Of a DNA stretch of 25,344 nucleotides, positions 1 to 7,009 are shown piece by piece. Source of the stretch: Sphingomonadales bacterium UBA6174 (GTDB lineage Bacteria; Pseudomonadota; Alphaproteobacteria; Sphingomonadales; Sphingomonadaceae); NCBI GenBank assembly GCA_002422945.1, contig DITW01000051.1, positions 1,279 through 26,622 on the forward strand, written 5' to 3'. A program made the translations under genes and the position numbers. Each line of letters opens with the position of its first letter. Position 1 is the first letter of the stretch. The notes beneath the pieces were generated by a model. It was not told where the DNA came from, did not search any database, and was given only the letters and a program-made list of their open reading frames with translations.

Positions 1-1012
1 TCACATAAAGCTGCTGGCTGCCGCCCCGGTCGCTCTCGAACACGATCCGGCCCCCATCTGGCGAATAGCTGGGCGCGGTGTCGATGCCCGGGCTGGACGT
101 CAGCCGCTGGGGCGCGCCACCGCTCACCGGCATGCGGTAAATATCGGTATTGCCGCCAATCGCCATCGAAAACACGATGAAGCGACCATCCGGCGATACG
201 CGTGGCGCAAAGGTCATGTTCGGCTGATCAAGCAACAGGCGCTGCTTGCCCGTCGCCAGATCATAGACGAACACGCGCGGGCGTTCCTGCAAATAGCTCA
301 TGTACACGATCTGCTGGCGATTGGGCGAAAAGCGCGGGGTCAGCACAATCGACTGGCCATTGGTCAGGAAGCGATGGTTCGCCCCGTCCTGATCCATGAT
401 CGCCAGCCTTTTGGTGCGCTTCGCCTTTGGCCCGGTTTCCGAAACATAGACGATGCGGCTGTCGAAATACGGGCCTTCGCCGGTCAGCCTTGTATAGACC
501 AGATCCGCGCATTTATGCGCCGCGCGCCGCCATGCGCCGGGCGGCACGACAAAACCGTCGCGCTTGAGTTCATTTTGCGCCGACACGTCATAAAGATAGC
601 AACCGATGGTGAGCGTGCCGTCGCCATTCGACTTCACATAGCCAGACACCAACGCCTGCGCGCCGGTTTGCACCCAATAAGGATAATCGGGAGCTGTCAC
701 CTGCGGGATCGCGACCGGCGCAATCCCTGCCGGGCCGCGCGGAGTGAACAGGCCGCTGGTTTTCAGGTCATTCGCAATGACCTCGGCCATTTGCCGCCCC
801 AAGGTTTCGGTATCGCCTGCCGGTGTCGGACTGTTGGCGGGCGTCGGCATCGCGGGCACCGCAATCGGCATCGGATCGGAAATGCCGCCGACCACATCGA
901 CCTCAATCGGCTGGGCGGATGCGAGCGATGCGCCGCCCGTCGCCAACAGGATCAACGCCGCATGGCGCATTAGACGTTGCAAATTTGCTGTCATGCTCAA
1001 TCCCATATTCAT
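1..1012 (-). CDS. tolB: TolB, periplasmic Tol-Pal beta-propeller protein (partial, C-terminus beyond window)
   Basis: Translation of the minus strand from ATG 1012 gives about 337 residues that stay open to the window edge. TolB is the periplasmic protein that binds Pal and TolA and helps constrict the outer membrane at division. Visible features: a basic start and hydrophobic signal segment (HAALILLATGGASLASAQ), the N-terminal alpha/beta domain with LGRQMAEVIANDLKTSGLF, and the first WD40-like propeller blades, including RIVYVSETG, PRFSPNRQQIVYMSY, RVSPDGRFIVFSM and SYSPDGGRIVFESDRGG. Nearly all of a normal 420-450 residue protein is present except the last blades. The start ATG overlaps the TGA of the preceding gene as ATGA, implying translational coupling. 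In-frame ATGs at 1006 and 994 are alternatives but lack the coupling. pal would be expected just outside the window. Confidence 0.95.
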   Translation of the reverse strand, partial: MNMGLSMTANLQRLMRHAALILLATGGASLASAQPIEVDVVGGISDPMPIAVPAMPTPANSPTPAGDTETLGRQMAEVIANDLKTSGLFTPRGPAGIAPVAIPQVTAPDYPYWVQTGAQALVSGYVKSNGDGTLTIGCYLYDVSAQNELKRDGFVVPPGAWRRAAHKCADLVYTRLTGEGPYFDSRIVYVSETGPKAKRTKRLAIMDQDGANHRFLTNGQSIVLTPRFSPNRQQIVYMSYLQERPRVFVYDLATGKQRLLLDQPNMTFAPRVSPDGRFIVFSMAIGGNTDIYRMPVSGGAPQRLTSSPGIDTAPSYSPDGGRIVFESDRGGSQQLYV

Positions 1013-1491
1013 GCCGAACCTTTCGGGCTGAAAGTCAGGTATAATTCTTCCCATCCGTTCTGGTGCAGTTCGACCGGCGCGGCAATGGGGGTGCAACGGA
1101 TAATCGCGACGCGCGCGGCTTCAGCCATCAGACCCGCATAGGGCGCGCCTTCCGGAGTCACGCCGCTTTGCCGGGTCAACAAGGGCATGCCGAGCAGCAT
1201 CCCATCCGGCCCGAACCGCACTTGCATCACTGTCACGATCTGCCGCGCCGCGGATATTTTAACGGGCGAACGGTAACAACGGCGCACTTGCGCCCCAATC
1301 TCGGCAATCGCAGCATCCAGCGCCGCCTTTTCCGCAGCCGTCAACGGCGCGGGCGGTGCCATTGTCTGGCCAGTTACGGGAATGGTCGCGGCGGCGGACG
1401 TCTGCATATCCCGATCATCCTGCACGACATAATCTGACAGCAGGATGAACGCACCGCCAATCAAGACAGGGAGCATGAACAGGCCGGGCAT
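1009..1491 (-). CDS. Small membrane-anchored TolA C-domain paralogue between tolA and tolB
   Basis: A 160-residue protein with one N-terminal membrane segment (MPGLFMLPVLIGGAFILLSD), a short Pro/Ala linker and a C-terminal domain that aligns along its whole length with domain III of the TolA encoded just upstream. Shared landmarks are an early Cys (CYRS here, CANT in TolA), a FxxDGxL turn, a P-L-L/V strand, GV near the middle, YA, AI..C.PI with a second Cys, P.EL and GW near the end. It lacks TolA's long Pro/Ala/Lys linker. I chose ATG 1491 because it overlaps the tolA stop as TAATG; an in-frame ATG at 1530 lies inside tolA and is less likely. Its own stop overlaps the tolB start as ATGA. Role is inferred: an accessory or regulatory TolA/TonB-like partner in the Tol complex. 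It could also be annotated as an energy transducer TonB-family protein. Confidence 0.8.
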   Translation of the reverse strand: MPGLFMLPVLIGGAFILLSDYVVQDDRDMQTSAAATIPVTGQTMAPPAPLTAAEKAALDAAIAEIGAQVRRCYRSPVKISAARQIVTVMQVRFGPDGMLLGMPLLTRQSGVTPEGAPYAGLMAEAARVAIIRCTPIAAPVELHQNGWEELYLTFSPKGSA

Positions 1492-2357
1492 TAGTTCGGC
1501 AGGGAATAGTTGAAGAAAATGTCGTTCCACCCCTGCCCGTTTGCGGTCTTATACAATTCGGGCGGCAGACCGCTGATCGGCGCGCATTCGACCACCGCGC
1601 CAATCGCGAGATCGGCGACGCGGTCGGCATAGCGCAGATTATCGCCATCCACCCCGGCTTGCGAAACAAGCACAGGCTTGGCCGCCAGCGATCCGTCCTT
1701 GTTGAACTGGAGCCGCAGCTTGGTCTTGATCCGGTTCGCGCCGGGGCCGGGATTGCGTCTGGTATTGGCGCAGGGCTGAATGCGCCGCGCGATCACGCTT
1801 TGGATGTTGGACAATTCCTGCGCCCCGACCGTCGCCGCCTTGGGCGCGGCATTGGTCGATTTCGACGGCTTGTCGCTCAGGCCCTTCAGAAAGCTGTCCC
1901 CGAACAATGCGCCGGTCGGCTTTTTGGCGGTGGAGGCGGGGTTGCTGCCGGATTTGCTATCGGCCTTGCCCGGCGTTGTGGCGGGCTTGGTCAAGGGCTT
2001 GGCAGGCGCGGGCTTGGCCGCGGCCTTGGGCAGGGGCGCAGGCGCGGGTTTGACCGATGATGTGGTCGGCAGGGGCTTGGCCACCGGCGTTGGCACTGGC
2101 ACCGGTTCGGGCGCGGGCGCGGGTGGCGGCGCATCTTCCGGCTGGCCGAGATCGGGCGCGCGGCTAGTCGCCGGATCGGGATTGATCACTGGCGCGGCGG
2201 ATTGCAGCCCGACCTCATCGACCAACGAAATTTCGACCGGTTCGTTCAATGGCAAGGACACGGGGTCCGTGCGCATCATGCCATAGGTCAGCACGGCCAG
2301 CAGCACCGCATGGCCGATGACAGATATTCCAAGGCTACCGGCTTGCGACCGATCCAT
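1491..2357 (-). CDS. tolA: TolA, Tol-Pal inner-membrane-anchored energy coupler
   Basis: 288 residues with classical three-part TolA architecture. Residues about 8-29 form the membrane anchor, with a Ser and His on the helix (SVIGHAVLLAVL) as in TolA/TonB proteins that contact TolQR. Residues about 55-175 are a Pro/Ala/Lys-rich linker expected to span the periplasm. Residues about 180-288 form the C-terminal domain with two Cys (QPCANT and VECAPI) that probably make the TolA domain III disulfide. TolA transmits proton-motive-force energy from TolQR to TolB/Pal. ATG 2357 overlaps the tolR stop as TGATG; a TTG one codon upstream is possible but unnecessary. It is third in the operon and is followed by a small paralogue of its own C-terminal domain. 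Confidence 0.93.
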   Translation of the reverse strand: MDRSQAGSLGISVIGHAVLLAVLTYGMMRTDPVSLPLNEPVEISLVDEVGLQSAAPVINPDPATSRAPDLGQPEDAPPPAPAPEPVPVPTPVAKPLPTTSSVKPAPAPLPKAAAKPAPAKPLTKPATTPGKADSKSGSNPASTAKKPTGALFGDSFLKGLSDKPSKSTNAAPKAATVGAQELSNIQSVIARRIQPCANTRRNPGPGANRIKTKLRLQFNKDGSLAAKPVLVSQAGVDGDNLRYADRVADLAIGAVVECAPISGLPPELYKTANGQGWNDIFFNYSLPN

Positions 2358-2851
2358 CAATTTGCGGCCTCTCCGGCAACACTATCTGCGGTCGGCACGG
2401 CAGCTACCTCGCCCTCCCCGGCATTGCCGGTCGTGACCAAGGAAATCTTGCGCAATCCGGCACGGTTGAGTTCACCCATCACCAGCATCACCCGGCCATA
2501 ATCAAGGGCGCGGTCGGCGCGCAGATAGACCTGCGGCCCATCCGGCGCACCTTGTTGCGCGAGGACAGACAGACGTTCCGGCAAGGTCGCCAGCGGGATT
2601 TCCTGATCGTCGATATAGACCCGGCCTTCGGCATCGAGCGACAATTGCACCGGCTTGTCCTGCACCTGTTCCAGCGCGGCGGCGCGGCTGTCCGGCAGTT
2701 CAATCGGCACGCCCGCGTTCAACAACGGTGCCGTCACCATGAAGATGATCAGCAGCACCAACATCACATCGACCATCGGCGTGACGTTGATTTCCGCCAT
2801 CGGCGCACGACGACCACGGCCACGCTGGGAAGGAAGCTGTCCCATCGCCAT
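2357..2851 (-). CDS. tolR: TolR, ExbD-family proton channel subunit
   Basis: 164 residues. A short basic cytoplasmic N-terminus is followed by MAEINVTPMVDVMLVLLIIF, the hallmark ExbD/TolR motif and single transmembrane helix; Asp28 is the proton-carrying residue. The remainder is the periplasmic dimerisation domain (VYLRADRALDYGRVMLVMGEL). TolR with TolQ forms the motor that energises TolA. An AGGAG ribosome-binding site sits nine bases before ATG 2851; an ATG two codons later is an alternative. The C-terminal tail of about 20 residues (after VTTGNAG) is acidic and low in complexity. It sits three bases downstream of tolQ and overlaps tolA by one base. Confidence 0.95.
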   Translation of the reverse strand: MAMGQLPSQRGRGRRAPMAEINVTPMVDVMLVLLIIFMVTAPLLNAGVPIELPDSRAAALEQVQDKPVQLSLDAEGRVYIDDQEIPLATLPERLSVLAQQGAPDGPQVYLRADRALDYGRVMLVMGELNRAGLRKISLVTTGNAGEGEVAAVPTADSVAGEAAN

Positions 2852-2854
2852 GGT

Positions 2855-3565
2855 TCAGCGCTCCTGATCGAGTTCGCGGGACAGGGTCGCGTGAAAACCA
2901 TCGGCAAAGCGATTGAGCCGCGCCTCCAGCCGGTTCAGGCTATGGGTGATGCGGTTATAGGCGATCACTGCGGGAATCGCCGCAAACAGGCCAAGCGCCG
3001 TCGCGAACAAGGCCTCGGCAATACCGGGGGCGACGACGTTCAGGCTGGTGCTCTGTTGACCCGCAATATCGGTAAAGCTGCGCATGATGCCCCAGACCGT
3101 GCCGAACAGGCCAACAAAAGGCGCAACTGAACCGACCGTGGCGAGCATGTTGATTCGGTCACCCAGCCGATCAATCTCGGCGGCGACGGTCGCCCCCATC
3201 GCGGTGGCAAGACGGGCGCGCACACCTTCCTTGTCAATCGCCTTACCTACAGTAGACCGTCGCCATTCGGACAAGGCCGCGGCGAAGACCTTGACCGAGG
3301 GCAGGTCGTCACGCCCGCGCTCTTCGTAGAAACGGTCGACATCGTCCGATTTCCAGAAGTCGCGTTCGAACTTGTCGTTCGCCTTGGTCAGCCGGCCAAA
3401 GCCGATGGCATGGCGCGAAATGATCGCCCAGGTCCAGATGCTGGCCAGCACAAGGCCGATCATCACGACCTTCACGATGATATCCGCCTGCATGAACAGG
3501 TGAATCGGCGACATCATGTCGGCAATATTGGTCTGGGCGGCGGGAATCAGGCCGTCAGGCTGCAT
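2855..3565 (-). CDS. tolQ: TolQ, MotA/TolQ/ExbB proton channel protein
   Basis: 236 residues from ATG 3565. Three membrane segments are visible: about 29-50 (KVVMIGLVLASIWTWAII), about 139-161 (LATVGSVAPFVGLFGTVWGI) and about 180-204 (EALFATALGLFAAIPAVIAY). The second and third carry the conserved MotA/TolQ/ExbB channel signature. TolQ forms the pentameric stator around TolR in the inner membrane. The start is uncertain: ATG 3598 and ATG 3517 are also in frame and none has a clear Shine-Dalgarno. A perfect TTGACA on the minus strand at 3598-3593 could be a -35 box, which would favour the later starts. No ybgC-type thioesterase gene precedes tolQ, unlike many Tol operons; the upstream neighbour is divergent rplY. 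Confidence 0.93.
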   Translation of the reverse strand: MQPDGLIPAAQTNIADMMSPIHLFMQADIIVKVVMIGLVLASIWTWAIISRHAIGFGRLTKANDKFERDFWKSDDVDRFYEERGRDDLPSVKVFAAALSEWRRSTVGKAIDKEGVRARLATAMGATVAAEIDRLGDRINMLATVGSVAPFVGLFGTVWGIMRSFTDIAGQQSTSLNVVAPGIAEALFATALGLFAAIPAVIAYNRITHSLNRLEARLNRFADGFHATLSRELDQER

Positions 3566-3699
3566 GGGGTATGTCCATATCTGCTTGTGGTGTGTCAAAA
3601 GCGATGAATCGGGGATTTCAATACCCTAATGCAAGCGAAAACCTGTCCCGCACCTGAATTTCGTCGCCAGAGCGGTCGATATTTGCATTCAGACCGGTT

Positions 3700-3729
3700 T
3701 TGCCCTATGCGCCGCCGCTTCCCTATATG
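3700..3729 (+). promoter_or_regulatory. Candidate rplY promoter
   Basis: TTGCCC at 3700-3705 and TATATG at 3724-3729, separated by 18 bases, resemble -35 and -10 elements and lie about 50 bases before the rplY start. It is a match by eye only. Confidence 0.35.
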
Positions 3730-3777
3730 GTCATCCCTGGAGGCGTGTCGGGAAATGAAACAAACTGGAGAATTATC

Positions 3778-4074
3778 ATGAGCAACGTGCTGACTGTGTC
3801 GGCTGAGCTGCGCGACCGGGCTGGCAAGGGAGCCTCCCGTGCATTGCGCAACACTGGCCGCGTACCCGCCGTAATCTACGGCAACAACAAGGAACCGATC
3901 TCGATTCACCTCGAAGAGAAGTTGCTCGTAAAGTATCTCAACACCGGTACTTTTTTCGATTGCGAAATCCTCGTTGAAGTCAACGGCGAATCCATCCGCA
4001 CCGCGCCGAAGGATTTGCAGTTCCACCCGGTCACCGACCGGCCACTGCACGTCGATTTGTTCCGTCTCGCCTAA
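3778..4074 (+). CDS. rplY: 50S ribosomal protein L25, short form
   Basis: 98 residues. L25 binds 5S rRNA in the large ribosomal subunit. The N-terminal L25 domain is complete: SAELRDRAGKGASRALRNTG, VPAVIYGNNKEPISI, then FHPVTDRPLHVDLFRLA at the C-terminus. The start ATG 3778 has GGAG seven bases upstream; an in-frame ATG at 3700 lies in the promoter region and is rejected. Many alphaproteobacterial homologues are CTC/TL5-type proteins of about 200 residues with an extra C-terminal beta domain. Here the protein ends right after the L25 domain with tandem TAA TAA stops and a terminator 25 bases on, so that domain is absent. No pth gene follows, although pth often sits beside CTC-type genes. It is transcribed away from tolQ. 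Confidence 0.93.
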   Translation: MSNVLTVSAELRDRAGKGASRALRNTGRVPAVIYGNNKEPISIHLEEKLLVKYLNTGTFFDCEILVEVNGESIRTAPKDLQFHPVTDRPLHVDLFRLA

Positions 4075-4100
4075 TAAGGCTTGAGCGACAAAGAGCTGAC

Positions 4101-4133
4101 AAAGGGAGGAAGGGCAACTTTCCTCCCTTTTTT
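4101..4133 (+). terminator. Rho-independent terminator of rplY
   Basis: An 11-base perfect stem (AAAGGGAGGAA at 4101-4111 with TTCCTCCCTTT at 4120-4130), eight-base loop, and a run of six T at 4128-4133. It lies 26 bases after the rplY stop and separates it from the next gene. Confidence 0.9.
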
Positions 4134-4185
4134 GGTTAAAGGCCGCACCGGTCCGCTCCCCCAGCTATAAAGGCCCTTCATCCGC

Positions 4186-5355
4186 ATGAGCTTTGACGCG
4201 ATCATTATCGGCGCAGGTGCCGCTGGCTTGATGGCGGCGGGCGTGGCGGGCCAGCGTGGCAAGCGCGTGCTGGTGATCGACCATGCCGATGAGCCGGGCA
4301 AAAAAATCCTGATTTCCGGCGGTGGGCGATGCAATTTCACCAATGTCGGGACCGAGGCAGGTCGCTACCTCTCGAAAAACCCGCATTTCATGAAATCGGC
4401 GCTGCAACGCTTCACCCCGGCCGATTTCATCGCGATGGTCGATGCGGCGGGAATCGCTTGGCATGAAAAAACGCTCGGCCAATTATTCTGCGACGGGTCC
4501 GCGCGGCAGATTGTCGACATGCTGATGCAAGCCTGCCCGCCCGATGTGTCTTTCCTGTTCGGCCATCCGGCAAGCGCGATCAGCTTTGCCGATGGTCAAT
4601 TCCGCGTCACCGTGAACGGCAGCGATTATATCGCGCCCAATCTGGTGATCGCATGCGGCGGGCCGTCGATCCCCAAAATGGGCGCGACCGGCCTTGCCTA
4701 TGATCTGGGCCGCCAATTCGGGCTGAAAATCGTGGAGCCGCGCCCGGCCTTGGTGCCGCTGACGCTGGGCGGGGATGAATTATTGTTCCGCGACCTTTCG
4801 GGCGTGGCCGCCATGACACAAGTGCGCTGCGGCAAGACCCGTTTCCAGGAAGCGAGCCTGTTCACCCATCGCGGCCTGTCCGGCCCGGCGATTCTGCAAA
4901 TCTCCTCTTATTGGCGGCATGGCCAACCGATCGGCATCGACTTTCTCCCCGGCGAAGATGCGGCGGCGCTGCTGATCGCGGCGAAGCAGGCCCGTCCCCG
5001 CGCGATGCCGACCACGATCTTGGGCGAAGTGTTGCCACACCGGCTGGCAACGGCATTGGGGGCGCAACTCGCCTTCCCGCATGAATTGGGCAATATGTCC
5101 GACAAGGCGCTACGGGCAGCGGGTGCGCGGCTGAACGACTGGATTTTCCACCCCAATGGCACCGAGGGCTTTGCCAAGGCGGAGGTCACCTTGGGCGGGA
5201 TCGATACTTCGGGTCTGTCGTCGCAGACCATGGCAGCGCGGCATCTGCCCGGCCTGTATTGCATCGGCGAGGGCGTGGATGTGACGGGCTGGCTTGGCGG
5301 CTATAATTTCCAATGGGCATGGGCCAGCGGCAAGGCCTGCGGGGAAAGCCTGTAA
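4186..5355 (+). CDS. YhiN/HI0933-family FAD-dependent flavoprotein
   Basis: 389 residues, normal length for the family. The N-terminus carries the Rossmann dinucleotide fold (IIIGAGAAGLMAA, GxGxxG at residues 9-14, with VLVIDHADEPGKK after it). The family signature SGGGRCNFTN is at residues 44-53, and the C-terminal FAD-closing motif GEGVDVTGWLGGYNFQWAWA is near residue 370. The family is widespread and contains putative NAD(P)/FAD oxidoreductases related to BaiN; the physiological substrate of most members is unknown, and nothing here identifies one. It starts 52 bases after the rplY terminator and has no obvious partner in the operon sense. A weak six-base dyad (TCAATC/GATTGA) follows the stop near 5362-5378 but lacks a good T-run. 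Confidence 0.9.
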   Translation: MSFDAIIIGAGAAGLMAAGVAGQRGKRVLVIDHADEPGKKILISGGGRCNFTNVGTEAGRYLSKNPHFMKSALQRFTPADFIAMVDAAGIAWHEKTLGQLFCDGSARQIVDMLMQACPPDVSFLFGHPASAISFADGQFRVTVNGSDYIAPNLVIACGGPSIPKMGATGLAYDLGRQFGLKIVEPRPALVPLTLGGDELLFRDLSGVAAMTQVRCGKTRFQEASLFTHRGLSGPAILQISSYWRHGQPIGIDFLPGEDAAALLIAAKQARPRAMPTTILGEVLPHRLATALGAQLAFPHELGNMSDKALRAAGARLNDWIFHPNGTEGFAKAEVTLGGIDTSGLSSQTMAARHLPGLYCIGEGVDVTGWLGGYNFQWAWASGKACGESL

Positions 5356-5538
5356 AATCGATCAATCGGGATGATTGAGCGTCATTTTCGATTACTGATA
5401 CGATTTCTATTCATTTTACCAATTAGTGAAGGTTCGGCATAGCCCGGTCAAGCGCCGGGGCCGGCCACCCCTCCCTCAGCCCCCACCGGTTCCGGCGCAC
5501 CCCTTTTTTCAAGACCTGATGATTTTTGGAGCACCGAT

Positions 5539-6090
5539 ATGTTGAACCGCCAAGTCCCCGATGTCACCTTCAAGACCCGCATCCGCGATGAAGCGATTGA
5601 AGGCCCCAACCCCTTTCGTTGGCAGGATGTAACCAGCGAAGACATTTTCAAAGGCCGCCGCGTGGTCGTGTTCGCCCTGCCTGGCGCCTTCACCCCGACC
5701 TGCACGACCGAACAATGCCCTGCGTTCGAGCGCGAATATGGCCAGATTCGGGAGCATGGCGTCGATGATGTCTATTGCCTGTCGGTCAATGATGCTTTCG
5801 TCATGTATCAATGGGGCAAAATGCTGGGCATCCAGCAAGTGAAGATGCTGCCCGATGGCTCGGGCCATTTCTCCCGCCGCATGGGCATGTTGATCGACAA
5901 GGACCATCTGGGCTTTGGCCAGCGTAGCTGGCGCTATGCGATGGTCGTCGAGGACGGCAAGATCGTCGCGTGGTTTGAAGAACCGGGCATCAACGATGCC
6001 GGCACCGATAACGACCCTTATGAAGTGAGCCGCCCGGAAACGGTCATTGCATGGTTGCAGGCCGAACGCGCACAGCACGCCGCGCAGTAA
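5539..6090 (+). CDS. Prx5-type peroxiredoxin
   Basis: 183 residues of the thioredoxin-fold peroxiredoxin family. The motif LPGAFTPTCTTEQCPAF places the peroxidatic cysteine at Cys55, with Thr52 in the usual PxxxTxxC arrangement; Cys60 and Cys77 are further cysteines. DDVYCLSVNDAFVMYQWGK and FSRRMGMLIDKDHLGFGQRS are typical of bacterial Prx5 proteins, which reduce hydroperoxides in the cytoplasm with glutathione/glutaredoxin or thioredoxin. GGAG ends nine bases before ATG 5539. It stands alone: 183 bases separate it from the flavoprotein gene, and the DNA after it changes to C/T-rich noncoding sequence with a repeat pair. No OxyR-like site could be picked out by eye in the upstream gap. Confidence 0.92.
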   Translation: MLNRQVPDVTFKTRIRDEAIEGPNPFRWQDVTSEDIFKGRRVVVFALPGAFTPTCTTEQCPAFEREYGQIREHGVDDVYCLSVNDAFVMYQWGKMLGIQQVKMLPDGSGHFSRRMGMLIDKDHLGFGQRSWRYAMVVEDGKIVAWFEEPGINDAGTDNDPYEVSRPETVIAWLQAERAQHAAQ

Positions 6091-6149
6091 CCTCGCGCCC
6101 ACTTCGTCGCCATCTCTCCCCCCTCTCGCTCGTCAATTCCCCCCCCTCT

Positions 6150-6222
6150 CGTCACGCTGAACTTGTTTCAGCATCTATCCGAGGGCGGGGGGAATAGACC
6201 CTGAACCAAGTTCAGGGTGACG
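6150..6222. repeat. Inverted REP pair (REPIN-like element)
   Basis: Two 31-base units in opposite orientation, 6150-6180 and 6192-6222, match at 26 of 31 positions when one is reverse-complemented. Each unit is itself a palindrome around CTGAACTTG (GCTGAA..TTCAGC on the left; ACCCTGAAC..GTTCAGGGT on the right). The sequence resembles the short palindromic repeats scattered between genes in sphingomonads. It lies between convergently arranged genes (peroxiredoxin and rlmE), in C/T-rich noncoding DNA. Confidence 0.85.
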
Positions 6223-6289
6223 AAGGGGGCCAGAGGAAATGAATAACCAAAGGCATCGCCATCGCCATTGCCTGCGCGGGCATGACGAG

Positions 6290-6320
6290 AAAAGAGGGGG
6301 CGCAGGAACGACGTCCCCTC
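6290..6320 (-). terminator. Possible terminator after rlmE
   Basis: On the minus strand GAGGGG (6320-6315) pairs with CCCCTC (6299-6294) across a 15-base loop and is followed by TTTT (6293-6290). The stem is short and the loop large, so this is a moderate call. It begins 12 bases after the rlmE stop. Confidence 0.5.
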
Positions 6321-6331
6321 ACCCCCCGGCC

Positions 6332-7009
6332 TTATTCCCCGCTGGTCTCGCGCCCCTTGAACCCTTGGGCGATGACATACCATTCGGAGGATTCCTTGCG
6401 GCTGGCAGGCGGCTTGGCATGTTTGACGGTGGTGAACATGCGTTTCAGCATCGCGACCAGATCATTGTCTGCGCCACCGGCCAGCACCTTCGCCACAAAA
6501 GCCCCGCCGGGCTTGAGAATATCGCCCGCGAACAATGCCCCCGCCTCGACCAGACCCATGGTCCGCAGATGGTCGGTCTGGGCATGGCCGACGGTATTGG
6601 CCGCCATGTCGGACAAGACGAGATCCGCATAGCCGCCCAATGCCTCGGTCAACAGGCCGGGCGCGGCATCGTCCATGAAATCCATTTCCAGCAGGACCGC
6701 GCCCTCAATCGGATCGGTCGGCAGGAGATCGATGCCGACGACCACCGCATTCGGCAATTGCTTGCGCACCACCTGTGTCCAGCCACCGGGTGCCACGCCG
6801 AGATCGACCACGCGCCGTGCGCCCTTCAACAGGCCGAAGCGTTCGTCCAGTTCGATCAATTTATAGGCCGCGCGGGAGCGATAGCCCTCCGCCTTGGCGC
6901 GACGGACATAAGGATCGTTCAACTGGCGTTCGAGCCAGCGGGTCGATGCCGCCGTCCGCTTGCGCGCAGTTTTCACGCGTTGATGGCCCGCCAATGTGCG
7001 CTTTGTCAT
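6332..7009 (-). CDS. rlmE: RlmE/FtsJ, 23S rRNA 2'-O-methyltransferase
   Basis: 225 residues. RlmE methylates the 2'-OH of U2552 in the A-loop of 23S rRNA using S-adenosylmethionine, at a late step of large-subunit assembly. The K-D-K-E catalytic set is visible: Lys50 (SRAAYKL), Asp134 (LSDMAANTVG), Lys174 (AFVAKVL) and Glu209 (SSEWYVIAQGFKG). The SAM-binding motif VVDLGVAPGGWTQV is at about residues 67-80. A basic N-terminal extension (KTARKRTAASTRWLERQL) suits RNA contact. ATG 7009 overlaps the stop of the Ppx/GppA gene as ATGA, so the two are translationally coupled. The association of ppx/gppA with rlmE is common in alphaproteobacteria. Confidence 0.95.
   Translation of the reverse strand: MTKRTLAGHQRVKTARKRTAASTRWLERQLNDPYVRRAKAEGYRSRAAYKLIELDERFGLLKGARRVVDLGVAPGGWTQVVRKQLPNAVVVGIDLLPTDPIEGAVLLEMDFMDDAAPGLLTEALGGYADLVLSDMAANTVGHAQTDHLRTMGLVEAGALFAGDILKPGGAFVAKVLAGGADNDLVAMLKRMFTTVKHAKPPASRKESSEWYVIAQGFKGRETSGE

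Noticed and set aside
5356..5538. An oxidative-stress operator or small gene before the peroxiredoxin
   Set aside because: No clear OxyR-like or other palindromic operator and no open frame with a ribosome-binding site could be found; only a weak six-base dyad after the flavoprotein stop.
6253..6292. A second repeat element (GCCTGCGCGGGCATGACGAG) beside the REP pair
   Set aside because: It resembles the half of a common alphaproteobacterial palindrome, but no second arm is present here, so it was not listed as a repeat.
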